Source: Candidatus Babelota bacterium (GTDB lineage Bacteria > Babelota > Babeliae > Babelales > RVW-14). From it: a DNA stretch of 35,681 bases. The stretch is from positions 1 to 35,681 of the forward strand of contig JABCZU010000016.1 in NCBI GenBank assembly GCA_013289515.1, read 5' to 3'. The translations under genes and the position numbers were made by a program. Of this stretch, positions 30,893-35,681 are shown in pieces; position 1 is the stretch's first letter; each line of letters opens with the position of its first letter. The notes under the pieces were generated by a model. The model saw only the letters and a program-made list of their open reading frames with translations, was not told where the DNA came from and did no database searches.

Positions 30893-31495
30893 ATGCGCAT
30901 CAGGACGCTCCTTAATCCCTTTAGCTGCCTCCAGCGGTATAAAAGGCAGGACTGGCTGGCACTATTTCCAAATTTTCAAGGCATCCTTGATGTTGAGATT
31001 GGCTTTGGTACTGGACATTTTATAACCAGCTATGCAAAAACGTTTCCAACACATGCGGTCGTCGGCTTCGAGATCCGTAAAAAGTTGGTTGAGCTGGTAC
31101 AAGAAAAATCAAAGCTAGCGCAGCTTGATAATACCTGCTTGGTCTGGGGCAATGGGCAGTATGGCCTTGAAGACATGTTTGAGGATAAAAGCATTGACCG
31201 CATCTTCGTCTTTCACCCAGATCCGTGGATCAAGCGCCATCAAAACAAACGACGGGTGGTTAGTCCCGCTTTTCTTGAGCTGGTCCATACAAAGCTCAAA
31301 CCTGGCTGTCACCTGTACGTGGCAACCGACGTTCCCGAACTGTGGGAAGTCATGTTGCAAGCCATCCAGGATTCACAAAAATTTACCTTGATTCCCGATG
31401 ATCCTTTTTGGACAACGCTGTACCACACCCGCTGGAAAGAGATGAGTCTTGAGCACAATCGCTCATTGTTCTATGGCACCTTTCAGGCGCGTTGA
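30893..31495 (+). CDS. trmB: tRNA (guanine-N7)-methyltransferase
   Basis: A 200-residue SAM enzyme that makes m7G46 in tRNA. It shows LDVEIGFGTGHF (motif I, usually EIGxGxG), VVGFEIRKKLVEL, and FVFHPDPWIKRHQNKRRVV, the TrmB signature normally written FPDPWPKxRHxKRR; then FLELVHTKLKPGCHLYVATD. The C-terminus TRWKEMSLEHNRSLFYGTF matches the usual T-x-(Y/F)E ending region loosely. It is slightly short compared with E. coli TrmB (239) because the N-terminal extension is absent. It converges with the HAD gene, and the two coding regions overlap by 13 bases. Confidence 0.93.
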   Translation: MRIRTLLNPFSCLQRYKRQDWLALFPNFQGILDVEIGFGTGHFITSYAKTFPTHAVVGFEIRKKLVELVQEKSKLAQLDNTCLVWGNGQYGLEDMFEDKSIDRIFVFHPDPWIKRHQNKRRVVSPAFLELVHTKLKPGCHLYVATDVPELWEVMLQAIQDSQKFTLIPDDPFWTTLYHTRWKEMSLEHNRSLFYGTFQAR

Positions 31496-32163
31496 TTTGA
31501 TTGAGCCAGACCCATTAAGATTTTTTCAATGGTAAGACCTTCGTAGTGTTGAATAATAAAATCGGCCTGCTCAAGCTCATGCAGATTATCATCACTATTA
31601 ATGCCAACGCATCGAATGCCAGCGCGCTTGGCAGCCGTCGTGCCCTCAAGAGAATCTTCAAAAATAATACATTCATCCGCAGTTATGCCAAGCTTATCCA
31701 GCGCATGCAAAAGTACGGCAGGATCAGGCTTGAATGTGCTGTTCACTGTGCATGAATTGTAAATATGATCACCAAAAAATGATGCCAACGCTAAATTGAT
31801 TTTTAGTGGATCGAGCGCATAGTTCGGCGCATTGGTGACCAAACTTGTAGGAATATTGCGCGTCACCAGATGCTTATGAAAATCATGAAAGCCGTGGATA
31901 AAGTCTATCGAGCTGCGGGTAAAATAATCTCGTGTACGCTCTTCATAGATGCGCCCTATCTCCTCAAGACTGCCTTCCATACCAAATGATGATTGCAGAA
32001 TTGTGGCGGTTCGCAAGGTTCCACGCCCCGGTGTCTTTGAGCGAATCTCATAAAATAGGCCAACGTTTTTTCTGCCGACCAGGCTAGCAATAACAGCGGT
32101 CCAGACTGAATTACTGTGAATGATAGTACCATCCATGTCAAAGAGTATGGCTTTGATGATCAT
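31483..32163 (-). CDS. HAD-superfamily phosphatase / beta-phosphoglucomutase-like
   Basis: A 226-residue HAD subfamily IA hydrolase. Motif I AILFDMDGTIIHSN has nucleophile Asp9 and acid/base Asp11. A helical cap of the phosphoglycolate phosphatase/beta-phosphoglucomutase type lies at about 20-90. Motif II is SLVTNAPN, motif III lysine is in TFKPDP, and motif IV is CIIFEDSLEGTTAAKRAG. It removes phosphate from a small sugar or nucleotide phosphate; which one cannot be read from the sequence. It overlaps trmB tail-to-tail by 13 bases and lies 97 bases downstream of the tolC-like gene on the same strand. That gap contains no convincing terminator. Confidence 0.9.
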   Translation of the reverse strand: MIIKAILFDMDGTIIHSNSVWTAVIASLVGRKNVGLFYEIRSKTPGRGTLRTATILQSSFGMEGSLEEIGRIYEERTRDYFTRSSIDFIHGFHDFHKHLVTRNIPTSLVTNAPNYALDPLKINLALASFFGDHIYNSCTVNSTFKPDPAVLLHALDKLGITADECIIFEDSLEGTTAAKRAGIRCVGINSDDNLHELEQADFIIQHYEGLTIEKILMGLAQSNQRA

Positions 32164-32260
32164 AAAAAATGGTTCCCTTTTTTGCTAACATTATGGTTTA
32201 CTGCAGGAGTACCAGTATAATCTTGATATTTGCTAATGTCAGCAAAATGAGCTTTGCGTA

Positions 32261-33793
32261 TCAATGTGTATTCGATAATTCAGGATAGCCACAGGCATAC
32301 ATCAACGCCTGTTCCTGCAAAGCAACATTCACAACAGCTGTCTGCCAATCAAACTGTTCACGTTGCCATGTCGTCTGGGCCGTTTTTAGCGCAGCCTGCG
32401 TAGTGGCGCCCAGCGCATACTGCTGTTTGGCCAGCGCGCAGGCATTACGAGCATAGCGGTAACTGGTTCTTTGAGTCTTAAGGCTGGTAAGAGCCTGCGA
32501 TACAGCAGCATACTTTTCCAGGACCTCCTGCTTAATATCCAAGACGGCTTGCTGTTTGTTAAGTATCTCTTTGACGCGATTAGCCCCGGCCTGACGTTCT
32601 TCATAGTGACTAATAAGCCCGTCAAAAATGTTCCACGAAAGCGTTACATTAATGTTAAAGAACGTGGTATTTTTAGGAATAATTTGCTCATCAAGCGCTA
32701 CCATTTCAACCTGTCCAGCATAACCCACCTGTGCACCAGCCTTGATGGCAGGCAAGCGCTTGCCGCGTGCTATGCACATATTTTCATATTCAACTTCGGC
32801 GCGCTTGGCCGCTTGTTTGATTTCAGGACGGTTTGCCAATGCATAATCATAATACGTTTCAAGCGCATACAGGCGCATGTTTTTTTTACTTTCCCAGGCC
32901 AACGGCTTGTAATCTTTGGCCATGGCATGCGCATTGCACGTCTGTCCGGTAAGCAGTTCAAGCTGGCGACATGCCGTCTGAAATTCTATGTCAGCCTGCT
33001 TGATCACTGAGATATCAGTGGCATACGTCTTTGTTTGGGCAAGCCATGCATCCTTATCAAGAAGTCGTTGATTATTTTCAGCTGATGCCTGTTGCAACAT
33101 CGCTTTGGTTGAGCGCGTTGACGAGCGCATCACCTGTGCTTTTTCTTGTGAAAGGAATGCCTTCAAGAAGGCTGTTTGAACGCATAGCTGGATGGCATTG
33201 GCTTTAATTGTTTCCTCCAGCTCAGAGATCGCCGCCTCCTTTTTTGCTTTTCTGTAGGCCTGCAGAGGACCGGAGAATGAATAAATAAGCTGATCAACAG
33301 CCAAATACGTTGTATTGACCGGAAACCTTTGACCATTGGCCATGGAAAAGACACTGGTAACGTTAATGTTTGGATAATACCCTGCCAGTATTGCCTGAGC
33401 GCCAGACTCGTTTGCCTTTGTTGTATGATACAGCGCCTCAAGATCAGGCTTATACTTAAGCGCCAAGTCAACCGCCTCATCCAGTGACAATTGCTTGGGC
33501 TGACGAGCAATTGGTGCTTGCACTGCGGGTGCTATTTTGGCAGGAATCAGTGTAAACACTGGCTTGGTCGCAGACGCTTGCTGTGGCGACAACAATGATT
33601 CCAGTAGGGCCTTTTCCAGCAGTATGTGTATCATGTCTGTTTGTAGCACTGTGCAAGCCTGCTTTTTTTGCGATAGTTGATCAGCAATAACGGTATCCAT
33701 GGTCAAGGGTTTAAGCTCGAGCGACAGCATAGGCGAAGCTGATTGAGCGGTATGATAGCAAAGGATGAGGCTGATAAGGAGCACAATGTTCAT
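32261..33793 (-). CDS. TolC-family outer-membrane efflux protein
   Basis: A 510-residue protein with signal peptide MNIVLLISLILCYHTAQSA. Two copies of the outer membrane efflux (OEP) repeat follow an N-terminal helical segment. The first starts near QLSLDEAVDLALKYKPDLEA with YYPNINVTSVFSMANGQ; the second near LETYYDYALANRPEIKQAAKRAEVE with KRLPAIKAGAQVGYAG and LSWNIFDGLISHYEERQAGA. Long helices rich in Gln/Ala/Lys form the periplasmic tunnel. TolC proteins make the outer channel of tripartite exporters or type I secretion. It begins 15 bases after the ABC ATPase gene and has AGGA upstream, so they form one operon. No membrane-fusion protein or permease is in the window. Confidence 0.9.
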   Translation of the reverse strand: MNIVLLISLILCYHTAQSASPMLSLELKPLTMDTVIADQLSQKKQACTVLQTDMIHILLEKALLESLLSPQQASATKPVFTLIPAKIAPAVQAPIARQPKQLSLDEAVDLALKYKPDLEALYHTTKANESGAQAILAGYYPNINVTSVFSMANGQRFPVNTTYLAVDQLIYSFSGPLQAYRKAKKEAAISELEETIKANAIQLCVQTAFLKAFLSQEKAQVMRSSTRSTKAMLQQASAENNQRLLDKDAWLAQTKTYATDISVIKQADIEFQTACRQLELLTGQTCNAHAMAKDYKPLAWESKKNMRLYALETYYDYALANRPEIKQAAKRAEVEYENMCIARGKRLPAIKAGAQVGYAGQVEMVALDEQIIPKNTTFFNINVTLSWNIFDGLISHYEERQAGANRVKEILNKQQAVLDIKQEVLEKYAAVSQALTSLKTQRTSYRYARNACALAKQQYALGATTQAALKTAQTTWQREQFDWQTAVVNVALQEQALMYACGYPELSNTH

Positions 33794-33808
33794 AGTAAAT
33801 TCCTATGC

Positions 33809-34492
33809 TTACAGTCGTTTATCACGCACAATGGTACCATCAATAAGTTCAATAATACGCTTAGTTTTAGCGGCGATCAATGGTTCGTGTGTAACGATAA
33901 TGATGGTTACCCGCTGTTCCTCGTTTAATTGTTTAAAAAGATCCATGATAACGGTGCCAGTGGCAACGTCAAGGTTGCCCGTCGGTTCGTCAGCAAAAAT
34001 GATTTGAGGCTTGTTGACCAATGCGCGGGCAATAGCAACGCGCTGCTGCTGACCGCCAGAAAGTTGGTAGGGAAAATGATCTGCCCAGTCAGCCAGATTT
34101 ACCATCGCCAGTAACTGTCGCGCAGCGTGGCGCGCATCGTGCTCCTTTTTGCCGGCATACAGCTGTGGCAACGCGACGTTATCAAGCGCTGTCAAATCGG
34201 GCAACAGGTGAAATTTTTGAAAGACAAAGCCTATTTTTTGGTTTCTGATGTGTGCAAGTTGATCACGAGTGGCCGCAGATGTTTGAATGCCATCAATTAT
34301 ATAAGAGCCATCGGTTGGTGTATCAAGGCAGCCAAGCAGGTGCATAAGCGTTGATTTTCCTGAACCAGAAAATCCGGTGATTGCGACAAATTCCCCAACG
34401 TCAATGGAAAGGTCAATCCCTTTAAGCGCTGTAACCTGCGTCTGGCCCATGGTATATTTTTTTACTAAATTCTTTGCTTCAAGAAGTGTCAT
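33809..34492 (-). CDS. ABC transporter ATPase, LolD/MacB type
   Basis: A 227-residue nucleotide-binding subunit. Walker A is GFSGSGKSTLMHLLG, the Q-loop lies near FVFQKFHLLPDLTALDNVALP, the signature is LSGGQQQRVAIARALV, Walker B is IIFADEPTGNLD, and the H-loop is in VTHEP. Length and the HLLG-CLDTPTDG and FHLLPDLTALDNVALP blocks fit the LolD/MacB/FtsE group that energises lipoprotein release or mechanotransmission-type exporters. Its ATG has GAGGA 9 bases upstream and overlaps the stop of a 26-codon frame (34489-34569). It is directly followed by the TolC-like gene, which suggests a MacAB-TolC-like export system whose permease is elsewhere. Confidence 0.92.
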   Translation of the reverse strand: MTLLEAKNLVKKYTMGQTQVTALKGIDLSIDVGEFVAITGFSGSGKSTLMHLLGCLDTPTDGSYIIDGIQTSAATRDQLAHIRNQKIGFVFQKFHLLPDLTALDNVALPQLYAGKKEHDARHAARQLLAMVNLADWADHFPYQLSGGQQQRVAIARALVNKPQIIFADEPTGNLDVATGTVIMDLFKQLNEEQRVTIIIVTHEPLIAAKTKRIIELIDGTIVRDKRL

Positions 34493-34569
34493 TTTGAAAT
34501 GTCCTCAGGCCACGAAGATCGCCAGATAAGCCCATTTTCGTTGGCATTTTGCAAGGTTTTTTTAGCCAT
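34489..34569 (-). CDS. Possible 26-residue leader peptide before the ABC ATPase
   Basis: An ATG at 34569 opens 26 codons (MAKKTLQNANENGLIWRSSW, then PEDISK) whose TGA overlaps the ABC ATPase ATG as ATGA. The frame is open further upstream without another start. No good ribosome binding site precedes it (AGGG is only 1 base away). It could be a coupling leader or the tail of a lost gene. Confidence 0.25.
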   Translation of the reverse strand: MAKKTLQNANENGLIWRSSWPEDISK

Positions 34570-34601
34570 CCCTAGGTCCGCTTTACAATAGTGTGATTTT
34601 T

Positions 34602-35444
34602 TTAATGAGTCAATGTGATCTTTGACGTAGCCTTGCTCGGCACAGCCTTATTAGGCGTAGCCTCACGAGGCGTAACCCTACGCCGCGTTTTGATAATCTT
34701 TGTCTTCGATCTCATCTTATACGTATGTTTAACGGTCTTGTTCTTTGTTGATCGCTTAGCCTTGGGAGACATTTTTACAGGACTACCGGTTGACATCGGT
34801 AACACATCGGTATGAGCCTTTTCCAGTTCATGAAATGAGACATCAAGCACCGGGTAATTTGCCCAATCAAGGCAATCAAAATGCCACCACTCAGTACGCA
34901 GGCCTTTAAAGCCGTGCTTTTCCATGATCAGTTCTAGCAGCTTGCAGTTCTTTTTAGACTCTTCCGTGGTCATGCGCTCATAATCACGGTGGGCGCGATC
35001 GGTAAAGTCAGCCATACGTGATGGCATTTCTAAGTCTTGGCCGTCTGATATACGCACTAGACGAACATCTACTGCAGCTCCGCGATTATGACGCGATCCA
35101 TGTGTTGGATTAGCAACATAGCGACTATCGGGAAAGGCTTTCCATAATTGTTTTTGTACTGAAAGTGGACGGTAGGCACTTTCTATTTTGAGGGAGTACC
35201 CCATCTGCTCAAGTTCTTGTTGTACACAATCAAGCTTTTGTGCCACGGCTTCGCGCATATAACAACCTGATGAATTCGGTGTACGCCTAAAACCATGCCC
35301 TAATTGAATGCGCGAATTAATGCGCTTAATATCGACCAGTTCGGCCAGCGTTGATGTAGAATCCTGGCTGGCACCGAAAATATTGCTTGGTATAGCAGTA
35401 AGCATTATCCCAATAAAAACTACTATCCATTGCTTGCGTATCAT
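34602..35444 (-). CDS. Exported VanX-like D-Ala-D-Ala dipeptidase (M15D)
   Basis: A 280-residue protein with a signal peptide (MIRKQWIVVFIGIMLTAIPS, then NIFGA). The catalytic domain (about 35-195) has the zinc and catalytic residues of the M15D family: H119 and D126 in SRHNRGAAVDV, E185 and H188 in TEWWHF, plus the conserved Arg92 in SAYRPLS. These enzymes cleave D-Ala-D-Ala dipeptides or related cell-wall fragments. Residues about 225-280 form a strongly basic Lys/Arg/Thr tail not typical of the family, which may bind nucleic acid, wall polymer or membranes. The ATG at 35444 has GAGAGG about 8 bases upstream. It might recycle the organism's own peptidoglycan or digest prey or host-associated bacterial wall. 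Confidence 0.9.
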   Translation of the reverse strand: MIRKQWIVVFIGIMLTAIPSNIFGASQDSTSTLAELVDIKRINSRIQLGHGFRRTPNSSGCYMREAVAQKLDCVQQELEQMGYSLKIESAYRPLSVQKQLWKAFPDSRYVANPTHGSRHNRGAAVDVRLVRISDGQDLEMPSRMADFTDRAHRDYERMTTEESKKNCKLLELIMEKHGFKGLRTEWWHFDCLDWANYPVLDVSFHELEKAHTDVLPMSTGSPVKMSPKAKRSTKNKTVKHTYKMRSKTKIIKTRRRVTPREATPNKAVPSKATSKITLTH

Positions 35445-35470
35445 AGACGCCACCTCTCGTGTAAAGATTT

Positions 35471-35681
35471 AATGCGGCCAAGACTGCAATTCCCATATAA
35501 CTACACGCTTGCTGTAGCCACCAGCCGCTAGTAATAAACCATTGGGCGAAAAAGCTAACGTGGTAATCGCCTGCTTATCGTGCTCATCCAATACATCAGA
35601 GCAATACCATGCCCCATTAACATTCTTCTGCCAAAGCCTGACAAGTCCATCGTGCGTGCCACTTGCAATTATACAACCATC
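35471..35681 (-). CDS. C-terminal end of a WD40-repeat protein (partial)
   Basis: The window end cuts a minus-strand gene. The readable part has two WD40-like repeats: IIASGTHDGLVRLWQK, then TTLAFSPNGLLLAAGG and a final VVIWEL blade closing near a TAA at about 35471-35473. SPNG and WELQSWPH are typical of the last blade. The upstream part lies outside the window. It stops 27 bases before the VanX-like gene on the same strand. The exact frame of the last few codons depends on a line-break region I could not check twice, so the end coordinate is approximate. A structural propeller role is likely; it is not obviously exported, because its N-terminus is not visible. Confidence 0.7.

Overview
The window is one contiguous stretch of a Gram-negative-type bacterial chromosome of moderate GC. 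Evidence for an outer membrane and Sec export includes a TolC-family channel, a LolD/MacB-type ATPase and many N-terminal signal peptides. Housekeeping genes (ffh, rpsP, khpA, trmD, rplS, sufS/sufU, pepA, trmB, tRNA-Phe) sit beside an unusually large set of secreted, repeat-rich or eukaryote-like proteins: leucine-rich repeats, beta-helix, WD40/tectonin-like propellers, and a stand-alone VKOR. This mix fits a host-dependent or protist-associated bacterium. Candidatus Dependentiae (TM6/Babeliae) is my best guess, but it is inference; no taxonomic marker in the window settles it.

Layout. 1-600: a small secreted Cys/His-rich protein, a strong terminator and a GC-rich palindromic repeat. 604-3765 (minus): a tight operon sufS-sufU-pepA. 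3856-6576 (plus): biotin carboxylase, biotin carrier protein and a MerR-like regulator, each overlapping the next. 6718-15409 (plus): two paralogous exported beta-propeller proteins with near-identical promoters flank a 1365-residue exported repeat protein. 15503-15785: gene debris containing the tail of a MazF/PemK toxin. 15863-21669 (minus): four consecutive genes for exported proteins, namely a GT4-type glycosyltransferase, an LRR protein, a methyltransferase/kinase-like/beta-repeat fusion, and a right-handed beta-helix protein. 21833-26549 (minus): a small membrane protein, a probable lipoprotein, then rplS, a TrmD-SPOUT fusion, khpA, rpsP and ffh. 26722-26797: tRNA-Phe abutting a structured repeat. 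27074-31495 (plus): Kup potassium transporter, an exported MTA/SAH-deaminase-like amidohydrolase, VKOR and trmB. 31483-35681 (minus): a HAD phosphatase, TolC-like channel, ABC ATPase, an exported VanX-like D,D-dipeptidase and the end of a WD40 protein.

How the genes work together. The ffh-rpsP-khpA-trmD-rplS order is the classic translation/SRP cluster, but rimM is absent and a 135-bp palindromic element occupies its usual place. The carboxylase pair is only half of a biotin-dependent carboxylase, because the carboxyltransferase is not here. The 15.9-21.7 kb cluster is the best candidate for an undescribed system: catalytic domains that normally act in the cytoplasm (glycosyltransferase, SAM methyltransferase, a kinase-like catalytic loop) all carry signal peptides and are co-transcribed with binding scaffolds. 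Several families of short palindromic repeats are scattered through the window. At least four copies lie inside genes: three sit in frame as peptide inserts, and one supplies the end of the LRR protein.
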